Made by a program: the position numbers and the translations under genes. Below are positions 28,561-41,446 of a DNA stretch of 64,000 bases, piece after piece. The stretch comes from Sphaerosporella brunnea (Eukaryota; Ascomycota; Pezizomycetes; Pezizales; Pyronemataceae). The notes under the pieces were generated by a model that was given only the letters and a program-made list of their open reading frames with translations, searched no databases and was not told the origin of the DNA. Position 1 is the stretch's first letter; each line of letters starts with the position of its first letter. The stretch is from assembly GCA_008704415.1 (NCBI GenBank), contig VXIS01000208.1:21916-85915 (forward strand), read 5' to 3'.

Positions 28561-31260
28561 GTATCAAATGCGATCACGTAAGCGCGCGTCGAAGCGCAGA
28601 GCCTCGGCAGCGTTTCCGTGGCAACGCATAGCATCGCGTCGACGTGCAACTCCCCGTCGCCACCCATCACGCGCAGCGAAACGACCTTCACGCTTCCCCC
28701 TGCCCATTGCGAGAGCAAACGCGTCGCCTGCCCCGGCGCCGATCGCCATTGCAGTGTTGACGATGAACGCTTCCACCACGGATACAACCTGCGGAACCGG
28801 GCTTGGACATCGAAACCGTCTCTGCCGCAATGCGCGCCTCTACACACCGCCACCGATCGGAAATTGTTGCCCCGCCCGCCGCCAGCCACCCAAAACCGCG
28901 TTCGACGCAGCAACACGTTCCGCACATAACTCTCCTCAACCCTCCCAAACCGCCGTACGCGGCGATGCCTAAGCCCGCAACCTCAAATGCACCTTCATTG
29001 GCGCTGTGTAGCCTCCTCCACTTCCCCGGCAGCAATCCTGTTAGTCTCCCGCCCCTCCGCCTCTCAAAGCACAGCTCCGCGGTGGCAGCTACGCGGCAGC
29101 CACAAGTGGCACAGCACGTTCAAGTGGCGCGCGGTGTTCTCAGCACGATCGATCGCGTGCGGTGGATTGTCTTGGGATGCATGTTCAACGCAGCCGATAG
29201 TTGTATCGCTCCTCGCCACTTCCAGTTCCGCGGTGTTTGACTTCTCGGTGGTGGACGATGTTGTGCCGCTCGCGCGCGAGGGAGGTCAGGATGCCGGAGC
29301 GCTCGACTATCACCCCAAGTTGGGAGCGCCGGGGTGTGTTGGGATCAAAGCCGAAGGGACAGGATGATGGCAGGCGGGGCACAGGATACTGTTGTTCGTC
29401 AGCGGGGTTTTGGTTAAGACGTCAGGTGAACTAATCAACAAGAAATCGGCCGCCGCCGGAAAAGGGGAATTGCCGACGGGGACAGATCAATCTAGGAGGA
29501 TTGTGATTTCCAATGACGCTCCAGGCAACCTCACGGCAGGAAGAATATGAAGATAAACTTCGAGTGCGTACGGCCACTTTGTTCGCATCATGCTGCCCTG
29601 CATCGATGCAGCCTAGCTTTACCGGCCGCGCAGTTAACTTTCCCCGTGCAGCGCAGGATACGTCAGCGCCACCCGCTGAAGCTTCGCGTGTCGAATGGAT
29701 GAATGCATCCAGGACCGGCCTGGAGTTTACCGATGGGCCGAGAACGTTCCAGGCCGATGATCAGGACAGATGTTCACACTTTATTCAAACTTTACTTGCA
29801 CGGTTGTATTTTTGTGCGAACACTAACCGTGTCTAAGCTCGACGCGGAAGGCTGGATCGGATAGGCTCGCCACGCCCGAGGGTTGCGGCGGCCCAGATTG
29901 TGCGGCTGACGTGGCCTGTGCGATTTGCAGCTTTGCCCGTGCGGTGCGGGATGGTTCATAGAGTGTAGACTTCCGTGAGACGCGGAATGCAGTGCTCAGG
30001 CTGGAAAGCTCTGCGAACCTTGCGAGAATGCGGCGCCGGACAGAGTATACAGTTACAACGGAAAGGCAGCCGATACCAACTCCCCGCCGCAAAAAACGTA
30101 AAAAAAAAACCCCCAACCTTCCGGCCATCCGCGGCCTAATTGGAACCGCACGACCTGGACTTTCTCGCTCGAAGTCCATATATATATATACATACACTAC
30201 GTTTATCGCCGAAGGTTCCGGCGGCCTAGACCTGCGTGCCAACAAGCTCCCGATGGGAAGATTGTCAGTGCGTGCGTGCGCGAATACAAAAAGCCCCGCC
30301 GATCCGCCGCCATACCGTTCCGCGACAGCTCAGTCGCTCTTCGTTGCCCTTCGCCCACCCGCAACCTCCTCTTGCCGTGGAAGCCTGCAGAGCCGCGTGT
30401 TGGAGCCCCTTCCCCCCTCCCGTTGCGACCCGCTGACCCTCATGGCAGGTCTGCGCCTCGCGCAATGCACGCACTATCGCCACACCTGCCGACGTTCCCT
30501 CCCCGCTTGTTGTTCGGGCACCCCTAAGCCGCGGCCGATCGATTCAACGCGGTTGTCATCTACTACACTCAGCGCTGCGACGCCGACGATGAGCAAAGCT
30601 CCGTGCAAAGACGCGTGATGTGCAGGTATACAGCCCCTCGCCACGAGGGGTTGGGCTGTGACATGGCTGATCAAAAAGCGAAGCATCTCCGCACCCTGCC
30701 GCCGATGGATACAGCACCGCAAGCACCGTCGCTGCCAACACACGATTGCCCCCCACGCCGCGCAATTGTGATCCCGCGTCGCCGCTCCGAGCACCGCTGG
30801 GATTTCGCGAGCGAGGTACATCCCCTTGTTATCATAGATCGCCCATTTGCGTCCCCTACCCCAGTTTTACGGGATGCCAGAGAATGCACCACCGGCATCG
30901 ATCCCGAAATGAATGTGCTATGTCCAACTGGCCCTGAGCCACGTGCTGGGCTGGTTGTCGGAGAAATACTTAGTCTACGATGGGCTGAGGGTATGTAAAC
31001 CTTGATATTGACTCTGTGCACTGTTGACCGCTGTTTAGCTGGTATTTCGAAACAGACGGCGCGCACACCGGGGTAAAGCAGCGCCCTCGCAGGCACCCGC
31101 GAAAGCGCCTCGCCACATTTAGAGAGACAGGATCATCTATTGCTGTTGCATCTCCACACCTTATATGCAGGCGCAATCGAACGACGCCTGGGCTTGTGGT
31201 CGCAGGTAATGTCGCGCACGAATTGAATCCCCGGTGACTTTTATTCAGTGCCGACAAAGC
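28561..31260. other. GC-rich stretch, many overlapping frames, no supported gene
   Basis: Several Arg/Pro/Ala-rich frames are open on both strands (for example 28803-29240 plus and 29992-30618 plus), as expected by chance in GC-rich DNA. None has a domain, an ATG in clear context or splice-linked neighbours. A TA microsatellite is at about 30178-30191. Confidence 0.5.
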
Positions 31261-32280
31261 TCTTGATTGTATGGTTTTTTTCTTTATTTTTTGGTTTTTT
31301 TCGTTTTGAATTCGTGCATCTGGCTCATTGTTATCCGGTTGGCTTCTTTTCTCAGTTCATTTGATATTTGGTCATGTTTCCGAGTTACTCTCCTCGTTAT
31401 CCGTTTCACGTCCTTGCTCATTTCATTTGATCTTCGGTCTTGTATCCGTGTTACTCTATTCCATCCGTTGGTTTGATATCGTCGTCCGTGCGTTTATTTG
31501 ATATCCGATTGTATGTGTTTCAGTCGTTCTGCATCCTTTCTATCACCGTGGTAATCCGACCAAGCTCACGTGAGCAGCATGTACGATTGTGGGTTGTTTT
31601 CTTCTCGCGAGATGTTTCTGCGAGGAGTATTAGTTTTGTTACTGCTGGGTTCGTGCGCTCAGTGCTGGCGACCGTAACTTTGTTTTGTGTTGTTTTTTTC
31701 CGTCGGCGATGGGTATATCAGGCTATGAGGAAGGGGCAGATAAAAAAACGAAGAAAGAAACGAAAAAAAAGAAAAAAAAGAAAAGGAAAAAAAAAGGAAA
31801 AAAAAAAGAACCATGCTTGGTTGTTAGGAGAAGCAGGTACGTTTTGCGTCTACACACGCGGTTCTGTGCTTCCGCACTGTGATAACCGGCTTACGTCTTA
31901 CCGCATCACATTTTGTCGTGCCCGAGATTGACGGCACGGCCGATGTCACGCGCAAACGTTTCGACAGGGCGATCATATGGTCCGATGCATCGGTGGACGT
32001 CGACAATTTCCGCCCACGTCGAACTGAATCGATACCATCACGCAGCAGGTCAATTCAGTTGCCTGCGTGTCCCGATATTGCGGTAGCACTCTATATGATG
32101 TCGATGCTCACGATCTCGCTGGATTGGGAATTTCTTGTCGTATGAGCGTGGGCTCGCCATACGGGACGCCTCGGGTTCCATCGACTGGCAGGCTCGGCCA
32201 GACTATGACTGACCCACTGCTGTAAGGTTCCGGTTCGGTCCTGGTTTGTTATTATCCAGATGTTGATTATCAGTTAGGAT
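31261..32280. other. T-rich then purine-rich low-complexity DNA
   Basis: 31267-31560 is T-rich with repeated TTTGATAT motifs. 31738-31812 is an almost pure A/G run. No gene is supported. Confidence 0.55.
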
Positions 32281-35200
32281 GCCTTCCTCCCCGTCCAAAC
32301 GACGTGGCCGCACAGCCCGCTGGGAATGCGACTCTTGGGCCGCTGCAGTGCCGCCCCTCAGACTCCCCGGCCAACGGCTTCTGAATCACCGCACGGGTCT
32401 GCAATTCAAAGTCGCATGACCACCCATACCCGTCCGCCATTTATCCATCGTCGTCAAGATGCACTCGATGATACGATTCCGGCTGCGATGAACCTACCGC
32501 AAAACCGACCGACCGAACGACCCCGTCTGCGGCAGCGGCATATCCACCGATGGGCGCAATATCTCGGACGCAATATCGGCGGCAACCATCATCGTTCCGC
32601 GAGCTCCTCATCCCACATCCCGCCGGTTACACATCTGCCACCGGCCCCGGCAGCGGCGTGTTGTACATACCAGCAGCGTGTACATCGTGCGCACCTTGTG
32701 CCTTCGTCTTGGCTGCTCTGACAGAGGCAATAACTACCAGCCGAGTCTTAAGCGGGTCAGGTCCGCAGGGCGCGAATCTTCCCATCCCTTGGATGACCAC
32801 AGCCAGCAGCATGATTTCAGCCACTACGTCGGCAGGTCTATTTTCTTCTCAGTCGTCACAGCGACTACTATCACCACCGCATGATTCCCAAACATCGAAA
32901 GCCTCCACAGCAAACCTCGCGCATGAAACCCACTGGTGAAGCGATTGCGCCAGTTTCAGTTCAATTCCATGCCATGCCGGAACACAATCCATGGGTTTCG
33001 GACTGAGCATGCAGATCCGGCCTGCGGTCATGTCCCCTGACATAACTAGACTATCATTCCCTCGCCGGAAGTGTGGAATTGGCCAAATCACAATAGTGCA
33101 CTCGTTGGCAGTGGATGGAATGCGGCCAGTCCTCGGAGCCCAGAATGTGCTGGTCAGCTCACCGGTGTCATACCTGACCTGTCCGAGTCACCTGTGAAAG
33201 TTTCAGGACGATGCGGGAGAAGATGGTTACGCTATGAGCATCAATAAAGCACAACTCTGCTTGCCATGGGGTTTCCGCGATATATTTTCGCCAATTCGAC
33301 GCGTTCGTTCTGACCACCACCTGATTTCGAAAAGCGCGTCTTTTGCCGTCATCGCGGACGGCCCTCGGGGGCCTAATGACCAAGCACTTTATGCTCCAGC
33401 ATGTGACCGCCCCGGGCCAAAACGACACCCTGCGAGTTAGTGGTGACCTCGTTGCTGCGTTTTGTGGGCGAAGGTGCGGCAACCGAAGAGACCCTCCGAG
33501 AGCCTTGGCAGCAGGACTCGGGACGCCGGTACTCCCTGACTCTCTGAGCTAGAAATACGTGATGCCCTGTCTGCTTGCACGCGGACCACTTGGAAGCCGA
33601 AAGCGGCATATTTCATGTACGCCCAGCCCCCTCCGGGGCCCACATCGTCGATAATGTTCAATCGGCGAACCTCTGTTGCCATCGCACCAACTGCATATGG
33701 ATCAAGACCTTATGGTGATTGATAAAAGAAAAAAAAAAAAAAAAAAAAAAATTGTCCCCCACGGACCAAACTTGCGACATTCACGAACTAGGTTGTTGTT
33801 CGTCAAATGCGATGCCGCTAACGCTCGGATCATGAATCCAGGCTCGAGGCGATCCGCACAGACGCGGAGACTACACGGACACCGGCAGCGTGCCCAGCGA
33901 TGTCTCGCAACATCAGCCGAACTACGATATTGAGTTCATCAGATGCAGTGTCATGCACGAGATAGTATGCACCTACCACCGTCGCGCCGCCAGGAGATTG
34001 AAGGTATGGCGCCGTCGGCGTGTCGGAACGGGTGATACCAGACCCTATCTATGCGACTATCTCCCCCTGTCGATCGCAGTCTCATCGTGCGCAGCATGTC
34101 GTCCTGGAAGCCCATGCCAGAGTTATGCGTCGGCAACTCACTGGTGTATGCTGGGGAAGCGCAAAAGCCTCCGGCTGCACACTCTACCGAACGACAACTC
34201 GGAGGCACAATGTGTCACCCGCCTTGACACGCGTCGCCAGATGGGGTTGCAGTCGCGACTCCGACAATCTCGGTTAGATGCGCATCAATACGGTATAAAT
34301 GTTTGTGGCAAGAACTCGGTATCCACGCACCGACCACGCCACATGCCGAGGTGACACCAGTTTTCTTTGCGGCTGCCAGCGGAGGTGCAGTCGATTGGAT
34401 TGGAGGTCTGGTCAGCACAAGGGGCACGCGCACCTGGCCTGCATGGCCGCACACGGGGTCATCAAGGTCACACCTGTCCGCTGTGTCGCTGTCAGGTCGC
34501 CCGCAGAGCTTGCGGCGGCACCTGAGCCTGATTCTGAGCTTCGCAGAAGATACGTCACCAGCATTTCTGGACGCAGAACGACCAGCACCCGGCAATGATT
34601 CATCGGTGGTGCTCGACTATCGCCCCTAGCATTTGCACCCCACGGCTTGTTCCCAAGAGTCAACACCGACGATCATGTCTCTCCGTGTCGGTTACCCATC
34701 ATCGTCGTCTCTTTGTCGTCGTGGCTGTGCGAGAATCTACAGCTGTTCCCACATTCATGTCCCACGCCCGTGGTCTCGCTTTCACAGCGGCCCCGTGTGC
34801 GAAACCTTTGACACGCTACACCCACGTTTTGGCGATGCCAAAACCCGCTCCTGCTCGATTAGCTGGGAGGCAGCATCGGGGAAATGACATCCGCGCCACA
34901 GGCAGCGGGGTGGAGAGAGGGCTAGGGTGTAAGCACCTGCGATGCCCTGGGAAGAGAAGTCAATTCCTCGCCGCCACCCTGCAGTTCCAAGTGTGATTTC
35001 GATATCTCCGACCGCAGACTCACCGAACAGAACTCCTTACCCCCCTCAACTATTCGGCAATGGTGACAGCTAGCCAATTCGTGCGGTTTGCTGTCATGAT
35101 GCATGCCGTGGTGCCCATCGGAACCAACCTTACCGGCCACCGCAATGATGGTGCGATTCCGATTGTCGCCGGGTCGTCGTCTGCATCGTCATCCCTTACG

Positions 35201-35737
35201 GTGGGCCATGATCATGAATTCCTGCTACAAAATCGAAAACATTTTAACCACAGGAACCGATTGTGTGCCATCGGAGCCGAGCGCCGCCGTTCAGAATCTG
35301 TTGCCAGGCTCCGCTTGAGTGACGCACCATGCCCGCAAATCACCAAATCGTTCACGAGCAATAGCTCCTCCTCGGCCACTCCGATCGGCTACTTGTTCAC
35401 GCATTTGTTTTTTCCACAACATTACGGTGCTGGTTGCAAGCGCGCGCGAGAGCCGTGATCTGTTGGCTGCGTTGGCAGCCCTCGTTGGGAGTCCGTGACG
35501 TGGATCGCGCCGCGCATTACTACACACTGGATGGTGCCTATCATCTTGCCGAGTCTGCCGGTGATTGCACACCCCACGCTCCTACAGCTTTGATGAGACC
35601 TTCGCACGCATGTGGCAAAGCTCTATCAGCCCCGCCGCTGGACCTGTCCCGGTCACTGTGTCACAGACATCGTCGCCACGTCCGATGTGCGTTATTCACC
35701 CATTGTGGCTCCCGCTCCCCCTCCCGGCGTTTAGCAC
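32281..35737. other. Unassigned decayed sequence; poly(A) run at 33729-33751
   Basis: Minus-strand frames at 33682-33437 (IIDDVGPGGGWAYMKYAAF) and 33482-33168 look mildly protein-like but could not be joined by credible introns. A 23-base poly(A) run at 33729-33751 could be the tail of a retroposon. Nothing else was identified. Confidence 0.4.
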
Positions 35738-35950
35738 TCTACTCTCGCCAGAATACCGCCTGCTTGAGCGCCTGAGCATCTAGACACCTCCATGTGCACC
35801 TCGCATCGACGAACAGAGTAAACGCGTGGTAGTTGTCGCGGACGCGGGGGTGGTACAGTACCGGACTATACTCTCGCCAGCATAGTCCCTCTGGACCGTC
35901 TACCTGAGAGCCAGAGCATTTAAACATCTGCATTCGCACTTTACATTGAA
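35738..35950. repeat. Diverged tandem duplication, ~125-bp period
   Basis: CTCTACTCTCGCCAGAATA at 35738 and ACTATACTCTCGCCAGCATA at about 35866 begin two similar segments, each continuing through a CCTGAG.GC...GAGCAT block and a CAT.TGCACTT..CATCGA-like block. Confidence 0.5.
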
Positions 35951-37726
35951 GGACAGCATTAAGCAAAGGTCAGTCGCGTTGGTATAGTACTCAGCTGCCG
36001 GGGCTAACGCTGCCCAGGTTGGCCTTCAGGCCGTCGATACCGACATTCCGAACGCCGCCGGAATGACCCATCGAAAACGTCCCGAGGCACAACCGCGGCC
36101 ACGGCTTGTCGGCGCTAAGGTCGACGAATTCCACGGTCGACATCGGCAACCGTTCCGTCAAGGCTGATCTGGTACCACTGGTCGGCGACGAAGACGGCGA
36201 GCTGGGGGTGTAGCTGGCTGTCAGTGAGAGCAGCGAGTGTAGTCGCTGATGGCGTGCTGCGTGCTGAGAGGATGCGTGCGGAGCCAGGACGGGATTTAGG
36301 TGGGCAAGGCCACTGGCGTGACGCGCCATGGCCGAAACCCACGGAATCCAACACCACCTTTTCGCCACGGCCCTTTCGCTGCACTCCTGACTGGCTGCTG
36401 GTGTACACGGCCACACCTCTACCGTGGATACACTTTTGAAACGCTGGTTCGTCGTGGGACACGCCTGGTCCAAGGTCGGGTCTGGGCGTGATCGCAGAGG
36501 GGTATTCGCCTCCTCCTTTTTCGATCCTGACTTGCCAGCATCACGTTTGAGCCTCCAGTGCATGGGAAGCTCGGGGGTTCAGGGGACAAGAAGTACCTAT
36601 ACGTGTTGGTACCTTTCAACCACACTACGGCACCATGGATCCCGACGACATACTGTCCCCATATTCGAACTCAGGGCGTTATCTCCCTCGAAACGGAAAT
36701 GCGATGTTAGAAATGTTTTGCCTGTTGAAAGCCGTACTCGCGCTTCGCAGCAGGGTGTCTAGCTGTCAGCGCGTCTGCAACGTTGACGCGTCTGTGGGAG
36801 AACCTATCACGAGTCAGCACAACGCCAACCAGGATTGAACCATCCTACCATCGTCGATGGTTGTTGCTTTGGAAGCCGAAGGCCCTGCGTTGGTCCCAGA
36901 GTTCTCACGTCACGTGTAGCGACGTGGGGACGACAGGTGGCAATCGGCGTGCAGGCGCGGGTCAAGGTAGACACGAATAAGCGGATATGTGCACTGGAAA
37001 TCGCTTCGTCGCACGACTTGATCGCCGCGGTGCCCGGCATGCACGTCCGCGCAGGTTCTGGCCACAGGTTTGACCCCGCCGCAGTCAGCAATCGCAAGTG
37101 CGCCGTCCGAGTGGCAGAATGCGCAGGCCGGGGTCAATCGTCCCAGTTTTGGGCTGGATATCCGGAGGCTGGCTGTCAGCCTCCCTGTCCGGGACTGATA
37201 TTCAGCGAGCAAAATTCCACAAACTTTGCGGTGTCTATACCCTGGGATCTACCCACTCCACATCGTGAGCAGCGTTGCTGGCTGAGGAATCGAGCCCAAC
37301 CGTGCGGTCGATTGCCCTAACTCACCTCCGGGCGGCCTCAACGACCCCGTAGCCGCATTCCCCGCCCCACCTGACGCCGTACACAAACACCGCACCGCAG
37401 TCTCGACCCTCGCCACTACTTCTATCCGCTCGATTGATGCGATGCCGATCTGCCGTACCCGGTTTGTCCGACTTTCGACCGCTGGCGTTTCGACCACGAG
37501 GCGTGCCATCCGGGCAGCCCACGAGCGATGAGCGCCACGCGAGCACCCGCGCCGAAGTATACTGAGACGTTCAGCGGGCAGTGAAGCTGGGTGGGGAGTG
37601 TGTCGACGCGAGCTGCAGTGAGAAGACGCTACGTGAAATGTCAAAAAGACGTCAACACGACGAAGCAATGTGGGTAGGTGACTGTGCCAGGAGCGGGCCA
37701 ACTTAGCCACGCTGCGTTACCGAGAA
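35951..37726. other. No supported gene
   Basis: Several frames of 100-190 codons are open on both strands without a recognisable product. No terminal repeats were seen. Confidence 0.4.
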
Positions 37727-38035
37727 GTTAGCGTTCCATTACTCGGCTAGGAGGCGGTGGCTGCCATACTGCGTTGCCAAGCAGTTAGCGTTGTATGACG
37801 CCAAGCAGTTAGCGTTATATGACGCGGCTACGAGGCGATGTGGCGGCAACACTGTGTTGCCAAGAAGTTAGCGTTATATGCCGCGGCTATGAGGCGGTGG
37901 CTGCCACACTGCGTTACCAAGACGTTAGCGTTATATGACGCGGCTATGAGGCGATGTGGCGGCAACACTGTGTTGCCAAGAAGTTAGCGTTATTTTATCG
38001 CGGTTATGAGGCGATGTGGCTAACGCTGGGCGGCG
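37727..38035 (+). repeat. ~58-bp tandem repeat (about five units)
   Basis: GTTAGCGTTATATGACGCGGC-like starts occur at 37727, 37784, 37808, 37867, 37924 and 37983. Except for one 24-bp partial unit the spacing is 57-59 bp. Two unit types (GGCGGTGGCTGCCACACTGC and GGCGATGTGGCGGCAACACTG) alternate. Confidence 0.85.
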
Positions 38036-38429
38036 CCGGCGGCGTACGGTCTGCTCGTCTTGCGATGGGCAGCTGTCAACCGCTATGGCCAGGTGCACAG
38101 CTCAGTCCGGGCACCCCAGAACCGTCTCAGAAGCTCACCGGGCGCTTAATGCACATGCTCGAGTCACCCGTGGAGTATACGGTGGAAGCTGGTGAGATAT
38201 GGAGTACGTCACTCTATATGATCCGAACAGATGCAGCAGCATCTCGCACTTCGCTCCGCACCTTGCAATTGACACTTCCACCGACATTCTCGCCAAGCTG
38301 GCCGATGCGATACCCCGCAAAGCCCACTGAATCAAACCAACTTCATCGTCTGCAATACACCACGCGGCCGCGTCATCATCGAAGCACAGGACAGCGCCAT
38401 TCAGTCGCACACGATGCGGTAGGAACCCA

Positions 38430-39240
38430 CGAGCTGCAGCGTTGCCGTCTTCTCAGACGGATCGCAGCTGCGGCGATGCTGCGGTCACCCACAACGCTCG
38501 AGGTTGGAAATTGTTCGGAGTGGCGAGATACGTGGGGAACGACAACGAAGCTTTTGAAGCAGAGCTTCTACGCATCGTGGCTGGCTAGAGTTAGCTCTTC
38601 ACTGCCTCCCCAAGGAAACAACATCCGGAACGGTCCACCTTTTCGTAGACTCGCAGGCCGCCCTTCAACGTCTGCCGGACACCAAACCTGGCCTGCTCCC
38701 ATGGATCATGCCGGAGATCGCGCGAGCCGAGCGCCGGCTGACAGACGCTGGATGGGCTACAAAGTTCCGCTGGGTGCCCGGCCACAAAAACGTCCCTGGC
38801 ACCGAAATGGACGGCGGCTTCGCAACACAGGCGGCTAAAGATAAAACTTCAACTGCGCCCCCGAGGCCCTTGTCACCACCTCAATCGCACACATCGCCAC
38901 GGCCATCACGCAAGCCAAACGTCAAGACCGGAGGCCTGGCTCACCAAACACTGCCAGCCTATGAGCTACTGCAGACGGCCGAAGGGCACGACTAGGGCCG
39001 CTTTCAAGTCCAAGAAGACTCTGGCGGCACGGTTCTTCCAGCCACGACCTCAGAAATCTCCGACTCGCCCGCACCTCGACCGAACCGGCAGACGGGACGA
39101 TGATAAATGTTTGATCGGCACGCAGAAGCCGACGCAGACCAGGAACCACCTTTTTGAGACATGCCACCGGTGGTGAAAGGACTGTGCAGGACGGTCGCCG
39201 AGGCCACTCAAGAGGGCGGCAAGAAGAGAAGGAAGACGAA
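38430..39240 (+). pseudogene. LINE 3' end: RNase H and zinc-binding tail relic
   Basis: In shifting frames the sequence reads VFSDGSQ and ARGWKLFGVARYVGNDNEAF, then LHCLPKETTSGTVHLFVDSQ and AGWATKFRWVPGHKNVPG, the standard RNase H order. It is followed by DDKCLIG...TRNHLFETCHRW, the Cys/His tail common at the C-terminus of fungal Tad1-like LINE ORF2. Frameshifts and stops show it is dead. No reverse transcriptase is present, which fits 5' truncation. Confidence 0.7.
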
Positions 39241-40575
39241 TACGTCCGTGAGGGATCTTACGGCGGACGACTGATGCACGGAGGCGATTATGACGTTGTT
39301 GAGCTGCACGAGTGTTCGAATGTGGCCGTATTAGGCCTGGTCGTGTTTTCCTCTGTCTATTACGAGTCTCCTTGGTGCCTGAGCTGTTGGTTACTCCCTG
39401 GCTGATATCTTGGCATTATTTCCTTCGGAGGAGGGGACGCCACAGCAGGACATGTGCCTAGGGGCGGCGATGAATCTGATCTACATGCCATGGCCGGAAG
39501 CGGATGAATGCAACATGATTAAAACAAACAACCGCCCATGACGAGTTGCGGGTGGATGGATATATTGTTGGGTCGCCGTGGTGGAAACACGCATGCTGCA
39601 TTGCACGATTTCGAGGCAATCAAAGAAAAATAACAGCTTGCGTCCCCCGGCGGGTTCAAACTTCTTCTTCTTCCTGTGCCGCTCATCCTTGATTCTGACT
39701 CTAGTTACCGCCGTCACACAATCAAACCGTAAGCGAGAGCCCACGTTCTCCAGCGCCGCAAAAGTGATGATTCGCGTCCCCCGTTTGGCCCATCGCATCC
39801 ACTGTTGAGGGCCTTTTTCGCGATCTGTGCATGGGTCCTGCATCTGAATCAGCGCAGAACTGTTTGCATCGGGAACAGGGCGTGGCTTAGGCACTGCGTT
39901 TTCGCACCGTTCGGTCAGTTTCATTGCCTCTCGCGTCGCGGGGCCCTTTGAAGTGCCTCCAAAGCAGGCGACGCATTTCTGATGCGGCAAAGCTAAACCT
40001 TGAAATACTAACGAAGCCAACTACGTGGTTCATCAACTGCGATCTTGTCCGACATTTTGGAGGCCACATGTCCGAAAGCGCGTCCGACAACCAACCTGTT
40101 CGCGGCCAGGCCACCCACCGTGTCAATGGGGGTGGACGTATTATTTTGTGTCTGGTGTTGCTTGGGGTGCATTTGGCAAAAGATTTGGGTCCCGGAAGTT
40201 TTCGGATTGGTGTTGAATTCGATATTAATCGCGTCGTGTCTTGAATTTGAGAGTTCATGGATAATTGATTAATATTTACGATATCACTCGCCACGCTTGG
40301 TAAGCAATCATCCAATGACGTTTGACCCCTGTTCCGCGCGTGGGACGCCGTTTTCTCCTCGCCGTGTACAGTTAGATCAACCCAGTGCCTCAACAGAGAC
40401 ATCAACCTCTATATCGCGCGTCGATTGGCTAGTTATCACGCACCGCTATGCTGGCCAGTGTTAACAATGAATCCGCGCACCACAGTCGAGGAAAAACAGA
40501 CCTGGTGCACGCTTGCGCCGGCAGCTTTAGTGATGCGGCGTTTCGCTTCAGACTTGCCGACGCTGAGAATATGCT
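39241..40575. other. Two overlapping minus-strand frames, unassigned
   Basis: Frames at 40405-39887 (172 codons) and 40020-39481 (179 codons) overlap in different phases. The second contains CVACFGGTSKGPATREAMKL and a Lys-rich part. No credible splice joins them and no domain is recognised. Confidence 0.3.
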
Positions 40576-40815
40576 TCACAAAGGGGAAATCGATAAAACC
40601 GTGAGCATTGCTGACGCTTGCCAGAGGAGGTCGATGTAAATCTCCTTCTCGACATCGTCGAAATCGGTCCAACTGCGAGGGTCTACGGCCAAATCAATCG
40701 GACAAAGAGCTCGCACATATTCGGCTATCTCTTGGAACTCCGCGGCTGTTATGCCGGTACGACCAAGTGTACAGGCAAGCCGCTGGCCCCGTTTGGTCTG
40801 CAGGTAGCCTGTCAT
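40576..40815 (-). CDS. Hypothetical exon/ORF, 79 aa
   Basis: From the ATG at 40815 (context TAAAATGA) the product reads like real protein (GITAAEFQEIAEYVRALCPI, WTDFDDVEKEIYIDLLW). A shift by one base near 40610 would continue into another protein-like stretch (GFIDFPFVKHILSVGKSEAK). Upstream is a possible acceptor (ACTAACCACCAG) that would join it in phase to an earlier exon. It is probably part of a larger, perhaps broken, gene with the frame just upstream. Family unknown. Confidence 0.35.
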   Translation of the reverse strand: MTGYLQTKRGQRLACTLGRTGITAAEFQEIAEYVRALCPIDLAVDPRSWTDFDDVEKEIYIDLLWQASAMLTVLSISPL

Positions 40816-40816
40816 T

Positions 40817-41446
40817 TTACGCTTTGCTGGTGGTTAGTTCTAATTGTACGCGCGCGAAAAAATATGCCGGCTGATAGTCCTGGGGTTGACTTCCCTCCCT
40901 CTTGTGCTGGCGCGGGTCGATGACACAAGTGCCACGCACACAGTAGGCCCCCGAAAACACGCTTGCCGAAAGGTGTAGCTTGATGTTGTTGGCAGCCGCC
41001 CTGACCGCCCTGGTACATCTTCTGTTCACTGCGACCAAATGTTGCCGAAACGCGTGGCTCACCGCAGTGCCGATCCGAGATGTGGCCGCCTGATCATGCC
41101 GTCCTGCAAGGGCCATGAGACGCAGAAGTGTGTTGTGCGGCAGCTCATCGTGTTCGTGCACAAACCCACAATTTTCTGCACCGGTCACGGTCAAAGATTC
41201 TCCGCGCCAATCCGGATATGTAACCCTTGGGGAGTTGGAGAGTCGCTGAGATTGCATGTGTCGTGAGCACACCAATCTGTGAGTTGTGTTGTTGTAATCA
41301 TATTGCCTTCGACCGCATGCAGTCATGGCATATATACAGAAGAGATTGTGACCCCTTTGCAATAGGTGCCAGCGGAATAGGGCTAATGCCGGGGCCGGCG
41401 GCTCCATCACGAAAGAAAACATGGGGATCGTGTACTCTTTCTCCAT
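40817..41446 (-). CDS. Hypothetical ORF, ~209 aa
   Basis: An open frame ends with a TAA that overlaps the start of the next minus-strand ORF (stop at 40819-40817, ATG at 40815). The middle (ENCGFVHEHDELPHNTLLRL, MALAGRHDQAATSRIGTAV) looks protein-like. The true start is not evident. With the next ORF it may form a spliced gene through the branch/acceptor near 40825. Confidence 0.3.
   Translation of the reverse strand: MEKEYTIPMFSFVMEPPAPALALFRWHLLQRGHNLFCIYAMTACGRRQYDYNNTTHRLVCSRHMQSQRLSNSPRVTYPDWRGESLTVTGAENCGFVHEHDELPHNTLLRLMALAGRHDQAATSRIGTAVSHAFRQHLVAVNRRCTRAVRAAANNIKLHLSASVFSGAYCVRGTCVIDPRQHKREGSQPQDYQPAYFFARVQLELTTSKA

Noticed and set aside
29992..30618. 208-codon plus-strand frame
   Set aside because: GC-rich stretch with Arg/Pro/Ser-dominated product, no ATG at its start and open frames on the other strand too.
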